DNA of 12,070 nucleotides, taken from assembly GCA_002480525.1 (NCBI GenBank), contig DLCH01000015.1:1-12070 (forward strand), read 5' to 3'. Below, in pieces: positions 4,481 through 10,832 of this stretch. The stretch is from Gammaproteobacteria bacterium UBA7803. GTDB taxonomy: Bacteria; Pseudomonadota; Gammaproteobacteria; Pseudomonadales; Azotimanducaceae. The translations under genes were made by a program, and so were the position numbers. Numbering within the stretch: position 1 is the stretch's first letter; each line of letters begins with the position of its first letter. The notes beneath the pieces are model-generated. The model searched no databases, was not told where the DNA came from, and saw only the letters and a list, made by a program, of their open reading frames with translations.

Positions 4481-5272
4481 ATGATCATGATCCCCCCGGC
4501 CTGGAAGCCCCTCGTCTTCGTACTCACGTGTTCACTGGTTGCCGCTGCACTCGCTCCGGCTGCGGCGTTCGCAGCAGCGAAGGGCAAGGTGCTCTTCGTT
4601 GCGTCGAACCTGCTCGATATGGGCGATCCGGAGCAGCACGATGCGCGCAACAATCTCTGGGAGTATGCACCGCCCTACCATGTCTTCGTGATGCACGGCT
4701 ACGAGGTCGACTTCGTGTCGCCTCGAGGCGGAGCCGTCGAGTTCATGGTGGACCCGCTGGGCATCAGCAGCTATGCGATCCGGTACGAGAACTTTCTCGG
4801 CAAGGCCGGCAGCACGCTGAAGCCGGAAGAGGTGGATGCCAGCCAGTATCGGGCCGTTTACGTCGGTGGCGGCTACGGTACGCTGTTCGACGTTGCATCG
4901 AACGAAGCGCTGATGACCCTCATCGGCGCGGTCTACGATCACGGCGGCGTGGTGGGCGGCTGCGGCCACGGCCCGGGCGGCTTTGCCAACGCCAGGCTGG
5001 GAAGCGGCGACTATCTGGTGAAAGGGAAACGGGTAGCCGGATTTCCGAACTCGACGGAGCGCACCAAGGCATGGGCCAAGGAGGGCAGCCTGTTGCCGTT
5101 TCTCGTCGAGGATCAACTCCGCCGCAACGGAGCGGAGGCCCAGAACAAGGAGACGCTGGCGGACAAGCATGCGGTCGTGGTCGACGAGCGCGTCGTCTCG
5201 ACCATGTTCCTGCCGTCGGCCGCGCTGGTAGCCGAGGAAATGGTGCGGCTGCTCGAACGCAACGGTTCGTGA
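4481..5272 (+). CDS. Exported DJ-1/PfpI (Hsp31-like) family protein
   Basis: Read from ATG 4481 it is a 263-residue protein; ATG 4487 and an in-frame GTG 4454 are alternatives. It opens with a signal peptide (basic start, hydrophobic LVFVLTCSLVAAAL, cleavage near AFA before AAKGK). The mature part is a class I glutamine-amidotransferase-like fold close to the Hsp31/YajL group: KVLFVASN, then NLWEYAPPYHVF with the conserved Glu, GYEVDFVSPRGG, YVGGGYGTLFD, and the nucleophile elbow GGVVGGCGHGPGGFAN. Canonical members have A-x-C-H-G-P; here the cysteine sits one residue early and Gly occupies the nucleophile position before HGP. The family includes deglycase, chaperone and glyoxalase III activities; an exported member with this elbow may lack classical activity. 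It is the first gene after the array. Confidence 0.85.
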   Translation: MIMIPPAWKPLVFVLTCSLVAAALAPAAAFAAAKGKVLFVASNLLDMGDPEQHDARNNLWEYAPPYHVFVMHGYEVDFVSPRGGAVEFMVDPLGISSYAIRYENFLGKAGSTLKPEEVDASQYRAVYVGGGYGTLFDVASNEALMTLIGAVYDHGGVVGGCGHGPGGFANARLGSGDYLVKGKRVAGFPNSTERTKAWAKEGSLLPFLVEDQLRRNGAEAQNKETLADKHAVVVDERVVSTMFLPSAALVAEEMVRLLERNGS

Positions 5273-5377
5273 CGTTGGCCTGGAATGCCCGGCGCTCAGA
5301 GAGACGCCGCCGGTGACCTGCCGATGGTCGCAATCGGCTCGGCGCACCATCTGGTTCGCCCGGGCACGGTTCGCCGA

Positions 5378-5819
5378 CGCAACCGACTGACGGAGCTCGA
5401 GCGATGAGCCGACGCAAGACCAACGAAACCGACGAAAGCGTCGACGACTTCATCGATTCGATCGCGGATGAGCGGAAGCGAGACGACTGCCGCGCCATCG
5501 CCCGGATCATGAGCGACGCCACGGGCATGTCGCCAAGAATGTGGGGTACCAGCATCATCGGCTTCGGCAAGCGCCACTACCGCTACGCGGACGGCAAGCC
5601 GGCGGAGATCTGTCAGGTGGGTTTCGCGCCGCGGGCGCGGTCGTTCGCGTTCTATCTGCCGAAGTACCCGGAGCACGCGTCTCTGGTGGCCCATCTCGGC
5701 AAGCACAGATACCACGGCGGATGCCTTCACCTCTCGAAGCTGGCCGATGTGGACAGCTCGGTGCTGTCCCGGATGGTCGGGGCGGCTTTCAGAATGCCCG
5801 ATGGCGCAACCGACTGACG
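5378..5819 (+). repeat. 15-bp direct repeats bracketing the DUF1801 gene
   Basis: CGCAACCGACTGACG occurs exactly at 5378-5392 and 5805-5819. The first copy ends 11 bases before the ATG of the DUF1801 gene and the second contains its TGA stop. A partial copy (CGCAACCGAC) is at 10260-10269. The arrangement could reflect a duplication or short-homology insertion; no inverted terminal repeats or transposase are seen. Confidence 0.75.
5404..5817 (+). CDS. DUF1801 domain protein
   Basis: A 137-residue protein with the DUF1801 (YdhG/YjbR-like fold) pattern: SVDDFIDSIADERKRDDCRAI (12-32), then the hallmark SPRMWGTSIIGFGKRHYRYADGK (43-65), VGFAPRARSFAFYLP (72-86), HLGKHRYHGGCLHLSKLADVD (96-116) and a final short helix. 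The family is widespread in bacterial accessory genes and has no proven biochemical role. GGAG (5392-5395) lies 8 bases before the ATG. The gene is bracketed by an exact 15-bp direct repeat, which suggests it arrived as a unit. Its stop falls inside the right-hand copy. Length and sequence are complete for the family. The following 132 bases contain only small GC-rich inverted repeats. Confidence 0.88.
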   Translation: MSRRKTNETDESVDDFIDSIADERKRDDCRAIARIMSDATGMSPRMWGTSIIGFGKRHYRYADGKPAEICQVGFAPRARSFAFYLPKYPEHASLVAHLGKHRYHGGCLHLSKLADVDSSVLSRMVGAAFRMPDGATD

Positions 5820-5949
5820 CCGGCGCCGCAACGGCGCGCGTCGAGCAGCCGTTGAGCTGACGCCGATTCGGCGCCATGCTTCCCTCCCGACCAGGGAGCC
5901 ACCGGGGCGCTTCGAGCGGCCGAGCGGTTCCGCCCGGAGGTGATGACCG

Positions 5950-6510
5950 ATGAGCGCGACGACCTACTTCCGTGCCCAGGCGTACAACAACGCGTGGTCC
6001 AACCACCGCCTGCTGGTGGCGTGCGGCGCCCTCCCTGCCCCGGAGCTGGCGGCGAAGCGAGCCAGCTTCTTCCCCAGCATCATCCACACGCTGAACCACA
6101 TTCTGACCGTGGACTGGTATTACCTCAGCGGTCTCGAAGGCCGTTCCCTCGGCGTATCGGCATTCGATCCGGAGATCCCCTGTCCGGACCTGGCAGAACT
6201 CTCCGATCGACAGCGCCAGACGGACCGCCGCCTGATTGGTTTCTGCGAGCAGCTCACCGACGACGCGCTCGCCGCAGGCGTGGATCATCAACGCGCGGAC
6301 TGGGTGCAGACCGAGCGTGTCGACCGGACGCTGCTGCACCTGTTCCAGCACCAGATTCACCACCGGGGCCAGGTGCACGCCATGCTGTCGGACACCGCGG
6401 TCCCGCCACCCCAGCTCGACGAGTTTTTCCTCGACCACGAGCGGGAGCGTGCGCTGCGCTCTACCGATTTCGAAGCGCTCGGCTTCGACGAGGATGGGAT
6501 CTGGCGATGA
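5950..6510 (+). CDS. DinB/YfiT-superfamily putative metal-dependent protein
   Basis: A 186-residue four-helix-bundle protein of the DinB family (COG2318). The start is typical (YFRAQAYNNAWSNHRLL), helix 2 carries NHIL with H50, and the third helix has HLFQHQIHHRGQVHAML, giving the H-x3-H-R-G-Q signature (H134, H138). These three histidines form the metal site of the superfamily. Relatives include bacillithiol or mycothiol S-transferases and maleylpyruvate isomerases; the real substrate here is unknown, and the name DinB does not imply a role in SOS repair. A strong Shine-Dalgarno GGAGG (5936-5940) stands 9 bases before the ATG. The next gene (GFA type) begins 40 bases after the stop, so the two may be co-transcribed. 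The tail DEFFLDHERERALRSTDF is usual for this subgroup. Confidence 0.87.
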   Translation: MSATTYFRAQAYNNAWSNHRLLVACGALPAPELAAKRASFFPSIIHTLNHILTVDWYYLSGLEGRSLGVSAFDPEIPCPDLAELSDRQRQTDRRLIGFCEQLTDDALAAGVDHQRADWVQTERVDRTLLHLFQHQIHHRGQVHAMLSDTAVPPPQLDEFFLDHERERALRSTDFEALGFDEDGIWR

Positions 6511-6550
6511 CCGCCAGGCACCCGCCGGGACTGCCGGAGATGCCGACGCT

Positions 6551-6946
6551 ATGAAACGAACGTATCGGGGCGCCTGTCACTGCGGGCGGTTCCGCTTCGA
6601 AGTGGTGGCGGACATCGACCACGTTCGCGTGTGCGATTGCTCGATCTGCCACATGCGGGGCGCCCTGAACTTCCGCGTGCCGGAGGATGCCGTCCGGCTC
6701 GTGACCCCGCTCAGCGAGCTGACGCTGTACCAGTGGGGGACGATGACCGCGGAGGACTACTTCTGTCCGGTCTGCGGAATACTGCCGCTGCGCCGACCGC
6801 GGACCCGCCACCCGTCGGAGTCGCCGGGCCCGGGGCAACCCGCCGCATTCGACGGATGGGCGGTCAACACTCGGTGCCTGGAAGGGTTCGACACCGACTC
6901 GGTGCCCCAGAAGCGCGTCCACGGCAGCCGGCTGCCCGTGCCCTGA
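6551..6946 (+). CDS. Second GFA/CENP-V-fold zinc-binding protein
   Basis: A 131-residue member of the GFA family. All seven zinc cysteines are present: GACHCG (C9, C11), CDCSIC (C28, C30, C33) and FCPVCG (C72, C75), followed by the family's C-terminal WAVNTRCLEG. The ATG at 6551 is used because the GFA domain starts at residue 4; the frame is open much further upstream, but that part overlaps the DinB-like gene and has no family content. GGAG (6534-6537) is 13 bases upstream, so initiation may be weak or coupled. Compared with the array copy at 1331-1789 it is shorter and more GC-rich, and only the cysteine motifs match, so the two are distant paralogues or separate acquisitions. Likely substrate: small aldehyde-thiol adducts, not proven. 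Confidence 0.86.
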   Translation: MKRTYRGACHCGRFRFEVVADIDHVRVCDCSICHMRGALNFRVPEDAVRLVTPLSELTLYQWGTMTAEDYFCPVCGILPLRRPRTRHPSESPGPGQPAAFDGWAVNTRCLEGFDTDSVPQKRVHGSRLPVP

Positions 6947-7018
6947 GGTACCGCGCGGCCGTCGGCGCCGACCGCCGCTCTATGGACCTGCTGCAATCAA
7001 CGTGGAGAAGGATCGAGC

Positions 7019-7411
7019 ATGAAGATCTACATCACCAGCGTCTTCGTAGACGACCAGCAGAAGGCCTTCGCTTTCTACACGGAGACGCTGGGCTTCATGA
7101 AGAAGCACGATGTGCCCATGGGCGAGTTCCGCTGGCTAACGCTGGTGAGCCCGGGCGATCCGGACGGGCCGCAGCTACTGCTCGAGCCTGCCACGCACCC
7201 GGCCGTGCCGGCGTACCGTGCCGCGCTGAAGGCCGACGGCATACCACTCGCGTCCTTTCAGGTCGAGAATCTCGACGCGGAACATGAAAGGCTGTCGCGG
7301 GCGGGCGTGCGATTTCCGCAGCCGCCCTGCGATGCCGGCGAGGTGCGGATGGCCGTCCTAGACGACACCTGCGGAAACCTCGTGCAGCTCGTCGAACCCG
7401 TGGGCGCCTGA
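7019..7411 (+). CDS. VOC-fold (glyoxalase-like) protein 1
   Basis: A 130-residue vicinal-oxygen-chelate protein: opening beta-alpha-beta ITSVFVDDQQKAFAFYTETLGF (5-26), then FRWLTLVSPGDPDGPQLLLEP (about 37-57), HPAVPAYRAAL, the second module IPLASFQVENLDAEHERLSRAGVRF, and the closing DDTCGNLVQLVEP. This matches a common proteobacterial and actinobacterial VOC subgroup of unknown substrate. The usual first metal ligand (His near residue 5-8) is absent, as in many of these binding-type VOC proteins, so metalloenzyme activity is doubtful. A Shine-Dalgarno (AGAAGGA, 7006-7012) lies 6 bases before the ATG. It starts 72 bases after the GFA-type gene on the same strand. Confidence 0.9.
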   Translation: MKIYITSVFVDDQQKAFAFYTETLGFMKKHDVPMGEFRWLTLVSPGDPDGPQLLLEPATHPAVPAYRAALKADGIPLASFQVENLDAEHERLSRAGVRFPQPPCDAGEVRMAVLDDTCGNLVQLVEPVGA

Positions 7412-7453
7412 GGGCGACCGCCCAATGATCGGGCAAACGCGGAGGTGAACCGG

Positions 7454-8005
7454 ATGTGGCGTGCGACACCCGACCCGGAGCGGACTACGGACTGTCTGCC
7501 CGAACCTGCGGCGCCAGCACGGTCGCCCGGCGGCAGCGCGACCCGTCGCGGGCTTCCGCCGGCACGCCGGTCCTGCCGGTCAGCCCCCGCGTCAGCGGTT
7601 TCAGCGCTGCTCCTCGCCCTCGGTCTACTGCTCTCCCCCGGAGACCTGACCGCCAGGACGTGCATCCCCGGCGCCAGCCTCTTCGAGGTCGCCGACGCCG
7701 TGTTCTCGGTCATTCCGATGCAGGGCGCACTCTCGATCGAAGAGAACGTGACCTACTTCCAGGTCGACGTGTTCCGGGTTTGGAAGGGCGCCGTCGAACC
7801 CCGGGAAGCCATTTCGGTGAGCATGCCGCGAATGCTGTCCCTGGGAGACGAATACGTTCTGGCCACCAGCCGCAACACCAGCGGCGAGTTCGCCGTCGGT
7901 GCCTGCACACCCGTCGTGGAGGCGCACCTGGAGCAGGACTGGATCGAGCAGCACCTGGGAACGCCGCAGATCCGGTACGAGCCGGCGCTGCTGCAGGCGC
8001 GCTGA
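7454..8005 (+). CDS. Exported TIMP-like (netrin-fold) hypothetical protein
   Basis: A 183-residue protein. Residues 1-46 are a Pro/Arg/Ser-rich lead, 47-61 a hydrophobic core (SAVSALLLALGLLL), and the mature chain begins near ARTCIPG with Cys70. It continues with FEVADAVFSV (77-86), VTYFQVDVFRVWKG (about 98-111), ISVSMPRMLSLGDEYVLAT and a second Cys in VGACTPVVEAHL. The order Cys, DAVF, V-x-RVWKG, GDEY, Cys is that of bacterial proteins with a tissue-inhibitor-of-metalloprotease-like OB fold; the match is by pattern only. GGAGGTGA (7441-7448) supports ATG 7454 over the GTG at 7445, which is inside it. The n-region before the hydrophobic part is unusually long for a signal peptide and no later start codon is available, so it could also be a signal anchor. 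Confidence 0.65.
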   Translation: MWRATPDPERTTDCLPEPAAPARSPGGSATRRGLPPARRSCRSAPASAVSALLLALGLLLSPGDLTARTCIPGASLFEVADAVFSVIPMQGALSIEENVTYFQVDVFRVWKGAVEPREAISVSMPRMLSLGDEYVLATSRNTSGEFAVGACTPVVEAHLEQDWIEQHLGTPQIRYEPALLQAR

Positions 8006-8091
8006 GAAGGGGCCCCCGCGGGAGGGCGACAGCCAGGGTCGCGCTGATTACACTCGGCCCATCGCCCGGCGATCGACGAGGCTCACCCGCC

Positions 8092-8607
8092 ATGGCTGCT
8101 CGAGAACCCGCGGGAACGCCCGCTTCCTCTCCCTGCTACGCCGACGAGATGCGCCGGGAGCCCTACGGCGACGTCGAGCTGCTGTCGCTGCTCAACGAGC
8201 TGCTGGAAGCGGAACGCGCCGGCGCGCGCGGGTTGAGCGAGCTCAGCAGGCGAGACCACCCGCCGGAGACGACCGCCCTGCTGCGGTCGCTGGCCCGGGA
8301 CGAGGGTCGATTCTGCGCGATGCTCGGCCGGCACGTGCGCCGGCTGGGTGGGACGCCGAGTCGTGCCACCGGCACCTTCTACGACAAGCTGCTGGCTCGC
8401 GAGGGCCTGGCAGCCCAGATGACTCTGCTGGACCGGGGCCAGAGCGCGGTGGTGCGGCTGCTCGCGGAGATGCTGCCGAGGCTGCGCGATCCGGAACTGC
8501 AGGCAGATCTCGAGGACATGCACGACGTGCACGTCGCGAACCTGGCCCGCACCGCTCCGGCGAACCGGGAGGCCGACGGGGCACCGGCGAGGAGCCCCGG
8601 GCGTTGA
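8092..8607 (+). CDS. DUF6306-like, ferritin-like helical protein
   Basis: A 171-residue protein rich in helices: VELLSLLNELLEAERAGARGL (about 28-48), TTALLRSLARDEGRFCAMLGRHVRRLGGTPS (about 60-90), TFYDKLLAREGLAAQMTLLDRGQSAVVRLLAEMLPRLRD (about 95-133) and DLEDMHDVHVANL. The ordered E/D/H residues in four helices look like a ferritin-like bundle and match proteins I know as DUF6306, with function unknown; no biochemical role is claimed. The ATG at 8092 is the first in a sensible place; ATG 8146 is an alternative, and neither has a good ribosome site. The frame stays open far upstream because of high GC, but that part overlaps the TIMP-like gene. The stop overlaps the start of the PIN-domain gene (TTGA), implying coupled translation. 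Confidence 0.68.
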   Translation: MAAREPAGTPASSPCYADEMRREPYGDVELLSLLNELLEAERAGARGLSELSRRDHPPETTALLRSLARDEGRFCAMLGRHVRRLGGTPSRATGTFYDKLLAREGLAAQMTLLDRGQSAVVRLLAEMLPRLRDPELQADLEDMHDVHVANLARTAPANREADGAPARSPGR

Positions 8608-9002
8608 CGCGATTCGTGATCGATGCCGACGCCGCCCTGCGGATCGTCGAAACCGGGGTCGAGCCGGCGCAGGCGCACACGCTGCTGGCGCCGACCCTGT
8701 TGCGCTCCCAGGTGCTCGATGTCCTGTACCGCCGGGTACGGCAGGGCGTCCTCACCGAGGAAGCCGGCCTCGGGCTCAACCAGCGCTTCGCAAAGCTGAA
8801 GATCCGCTACCTGGGCGACGCCGTGCTGCGGCGCCGCGCCTGGGCGCTGGCCGCGCGAGCCGGCATGGACGGCACGGCGAACGCCGAGTACCTGGCGCTG
8901 ACCCAGCTCCAGGGCGACGCGCTGATCGCCGGGAGCGCCGAGCTGCGCGGCCAGGCAGGCGGTCTGGTGACGCTGGCGCCATTCGAGGCGTTGCTGACCT
9001 GA
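8604..9002 (+). CDS. PIN-domain (VapC-like) protein with degraded active site
   Basis: A 132-residue PIN-fold protein: FVIDADAALRI (4-14) with the first acidic residue D7, LLAPTLLRSQVLDVLYRRV (27-45), LKIRYLGDAVLRRRAWALA, then TANAEYLALTQLQGDALIAGSAEL (91-114). In active VapC ribonucleases the second block has Glu (here Q36), the third reads YDAxY (here ANAEY, N93) and the fourth has T-x-D (here AGS, S111). Three of four metal-binding acidic positions are therefore changed, so RNase activity is doubtful. The TTG start at 8604 is supported by GAGGAG (8589-8594) 9 bases upstream and by the TTGA overlap with the stop of the DUF6306-like gene. No VapB-type antitoxin is visible nearby. It may be a binding protein or a decaying toxin. 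Confidence 0.78.
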   Translation: MTRFVIDADAALRIVETGVEPAQAHTLLAPTLLRSQVLDVLYRRVRQGVLTEEAGLGLNQRFAKLKIRYLGDAVLRRRAWALAARAGMDGTANAEYLALTQLQGDALIAGSAELRGQAGGLVTLAPFEALLT

Positions 9003-9175
9003 GGCGCAGTGGCCCACGCCATGTCGGCTCCCCGGTCCGCTGCACATCCACGGTCCTGCTTGCGGCGCGCCGCCGGTCCCGGGCACAGGCAGGGGTCATG
9101 GGTGCTCGATCGTCGGGCCGCGCCGGCAGGTGTTTCCTCCGGATGCCCCGGAACAACGAGGCGAAGCCGACCATC
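9003..9175. other. Intergenic stretch, nothing recognised
   Basis: 173 GC-rich bases between the PIN and ankyrin genes. The ankyrin frame is open here, with ATG codons at 9098 and 9143, but its translation has no family content before 9176. No attC remnant, terminator or convincing promoter is seen. Confidence 0.4.
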
Positions 9176-9607
9176 ATGCGGGATGACGACGACGACTGGT
9201 TCGAGCGGGAGCGGCTGCATCGCGCCGCCGGGGATGGCGATCTGGAAGCGGTGGGGCGCCTGCTCGACGAAGGCCGTGACCCGAATGCGTTCGACAGCCT
9301 GTCGTACACGCCTCTGCATCATGCGGCGGAGCACGGCCATGTCGAGATCATGAGGATGCTGCTGGCGCGCGGCGCCGATCCGAATGCCCGCGATGTGGCG
9401 CGCATCGGCGATACAGCGCTGGCGTCGGTGGCAGCCACGTGCTCCCTGGAGGTCGCCCGGATTCTCGTCGAGGCCGGCGCCGATCCGACGGTGCCGGGCT
9501 GGATGAACACCACGGCGCTGGATCGGGCGGCCAGGCGAAAGCGCCCGGAGGGTGTCGCCGTACATGCCTGCCTCCAGCAGGCCGCCGCACGTCGGGGCCG
9601 CCCGTGA
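9176..9607 (+). CDS. Ankyrin-repeat protein
   Basis: A 143-residue protein with three ankyrin repeats and a cap: LHRAAGDGDLEAVGRLLDEGRDPNAFD (about 13-39), TPLHHAAEHGHVEIMRMLLARGADPNARD (about 44-72), then a divergent repeat (GDTALASVAATCSLEVARILVEAGADPTVPG, about 77-107) and TALDRAARRKRPEG. Ankyrin repeats bind other proteins, and the partner is unknown. The acidic start MRDDDDDWFERE is typical of related stand-alone proteins, which is why ATG 9176 is preferred over ATG 9098 or 9143. GAGG is present about 15 bases upstream, so the ribosome site is not strong. No signal peptide, so it is cytoplasmic. The stop TGA overlaps a GTG start of the membrane-protein gene (GTGA), indicating coupled translation. 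Confidence 0.86.
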   Translation: MRDDDDDWFERERLHRAAGDGDLEAVGRLLDEGRDPNAFDSLSYTPLHHAAEHGHVEIMRMLLARGADPNARDVARIGDTALASVAATCSLEVARILVEAGADPTVPGWMNTTALDRAARRKRPEGVAVHACLQQAAARRGRP

Positions 9608-9978
9608 TTCAGATGGCCGCCGTGGTGTACTTCGCCATGATCGTCGGGGTGGTGGCGTTTCAGGTCTGCCTCATCGCGGGCGCCCCCTGGGGCCGACTGA
9701 CCCAGGGCGGGGGCCACGCCGGCGCGCTGCCGGCACGCGGCCGCGTCGCCGCCGGGGTGTCCATTCTGCTGCTGCTCGCCATGGCCGCGGGCGTGGCGTC
9801 AGCCGCCGGCCTGCCGCCCGGCTGGCCGGCCTGGACGGGTTGGACCGCGCTCGGCATCCAGGCCGTCAGCACCGTGCTGAACTGGATCACGCCGTCGCCT
9901 GCCGAAAGACGCCTGTGGGGGCCTGTCACCACGGCGATGCTGGCGCTCGCCGCCCTGGTGGTGATCGGGCTGCGCTAG
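9604..9978 (+). CDS. Small four-helix membrane protein
   Basis: A 124-residue, very hydrophobic protein with four predicted membrane helices: VVYFAMIVGVVAFQVCLIAG, then VAAGVSILLLLAMAAGVASA, WTALGIQAVSTVLNWI and VTTAMLALAALVVIGL. The loop after helix 1 (GAPWGRLTQGGGHAGALPARGR) carries a PWG...GG...G.LP pattern that I recognise from uncharacterised small membrane proteins of many bacteria, and SPAERRLWGP precedes the last helix. Function is unknown. The start is GTG 9604, overlapping the ankyrin stop; ATG 9613 is an alternative. Overlap with the ankyrin gene suggests the two products are made together, possibly with ankyrin repeats at the membrane. Confidence 0.75.
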   Translation: MIQMAAVVYFAMIVGVVAFQVCLIAGAPWGRLTQGGGHAGALPARGRVAAGVSILLLLAMAAGVASAAGLPPGWPAWTGWTALGIQAVSTVLNWITPSPAERRLWGPVTTAMLALAALVVIGLR

Positions 9979-10012
9979 CGGCGCATGCCGAAGGCCCAGT
10001 GACTCGAGGCCT

Positions 10013-10069
10013 GCGCGACCCGGGTCGCGCGGAAACGGCAGGGCCGGCCGAACGGCGCCGTTGTATGAT
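10013..10069. promoter_or_regulatory. Palindromes and a possible -10 before the GNAT remnant
   Basis: A perfect 18-bp palindrome lies at 10013-10030 (GCGCGACCC/GGGTCGCGC) and a perfect 12-bp one at 10051-10062 (AACGGC/GCCGTT). TATGAT (10064-10069) is a fair -10 box, but no -35 is evident. The first palindrome could end transcription from the ankyrin/membrane pair, though it lacks a T-run; the second could be an operator. Assignments are tentative. Confidence 0.35.
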
Positions 10070-10103
10070 CGGGCCGTCGTTCCCGCCGCACCGGACACGC
10101 CGC

Positions 10104-10337
10104 ATGCCCATCGAGATCAGGACCGCGCATCCGCAGGACTTCGACGCCATCTGGCCGATCTTCCGGGAGACGGCCTCGGCAGGCGGGCATTGCCGGCCGG
10201 CATCCGCCGGTGGATACTCGCCAATCTGCGTCGAGGGGAATTTGCGCCGGTTTCGATCGCGCAACCGACGCGCCGGCACCAGGCGCTGCCGCGTCGCCAC
10301 CGCAGGCGGTTGGAGCAGAGGAAGCGCACGGTCATGA
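10104..10337 (+). pseudogene. GNAT acetyltransferase remnant (N-terminal piece only)
   Basis: The first 27 codons from ATG 10104 read as the start of a GNAT N-acetyltransferase (IEIRTAHPQDFDAIWPIF, then RETASAG), the usual beta-1/alpha-1 region. After about 10184 the family sequence stops; the rest of the frame is Arg/Ala-rich with no acetyl-CoA-binding RGxGxG motif, and neither other forward frame restores one. GNAT proteins of this group are about 165 residues, so more than 80 percent is missing. The open frame runs on to TGA 10335-10337, overlapping the ATG of the next VOC gene, probably by chance. A deletion that joined the 5' end of a GNAT gene to the upstream region of the VOC gene explains this best. 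Confidence 0.65.
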
Positions 10338-10780
10338 GCAACCGATGGCTGGGAACGATCAATCACGTGGCCGTGACGGTCAGCGACCTCGACCGCGCCA
10401 TGGCATTCTTCGGGCCCTGGCTCGACTTCCTGGGTTACACCTACCACGAGCGCGGCGAGAACTCCGGCACGAGGCTCGCAATCAACCTGAATCCGGACAC
10501 GGCCATAGCCTTCAACGTCTGGGAGGCCAAAGGCGAGCTCGCCCACCACCGCTTCGAGGTCTACGAGCCCGGGCTGCATCACATTGCGCTCAACGCCGAT
10601 TCGAAATCCCGCGTGGACGACATGGCGGAGCTGGTGCTGCGCCTCGGCGGCGAGATACTAGACGGACCGGGCGAGTTTCCGTTCGCCGTCGACGGATACT
10701 ATGCCGTCTATTTCCTGGGGCCGGACGGCCTGAAGTTCGAGTTCGTGCACATGCCGGCGCTCGCCGGTCACCTTGGATAG
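10334..10780 (+). CDS. VOC-fold (glyoxalase/dioxygenase-like) protein 2
   Basis: A 148-residue vicinal-oxygen-chelate protein: LGTINHVAVTVSDLDRAMAF (6-25) with H11, AINLNPDTAIAFNVWEA (49-65), PGLHHIALNADSKSRVDDMAELVLRLGGEILDGP (about 79-112) with H82/H83, and YYAVYFLGPDGLKFEFVH (122-139) with E136. These positions match the His/His/Glu metal site of VOC metalloenzymes such as glyoxalase I, fosfomycin thiol transferases and ring-cleaving dioxygenases. Unlike VOC protein 1 in this window, it keeps a plausible metal site. The substrate is unknown. The ATG at 10334 has AGAGGA (10317-10322) 11 bases upstream. The gene follows the GNAT remnant directly and precedes a broken DUF1428 gene by 52 bases. 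Confidence 0.88.
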   Translation: MSNRWLGTINHVAVTVSDLDRAMAFFGPWLDFLGYTYHERGENSGTRLAINLNPDTAIAFNVWEAKGELAHHRFEVYEPGLHHIALNADSKSRVDDMAELVLRLGGEILDGPGEFPFAVDGYYAVYFLGPDGLKFEFVHMPALAGHLG

Positions 10781-10832
10781 CCTTGGCCACGGTGACGCCC
10801 GGCCGCGCAATGGCGCTTGCGGGTAGCGAGCC

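Noticed and set aside
5820..5949. Terminator or attC remnant between the DUF1801 and DinB-like genes
   Set aside because: There are only short GC-rich inverted repeats (for example CGCCG/CGGCG at 5861-5873) with no T-run and no R''/R' boxes.
6236..6550. Longer version of the second GFA protein starting upstream
   Set aside because: The extra Ser/Arg-rich residues overlap the DinB-like gene in another frame and have no family similarity; ATG 6551 fits the family start.
7456..8091. Longer version of the DUF6306-like protein
   Set aside because: The frame is open only because of high GC; it is a shadow of the TIMP-like gene, whose signal, cysteines and ribosome site are convincing.
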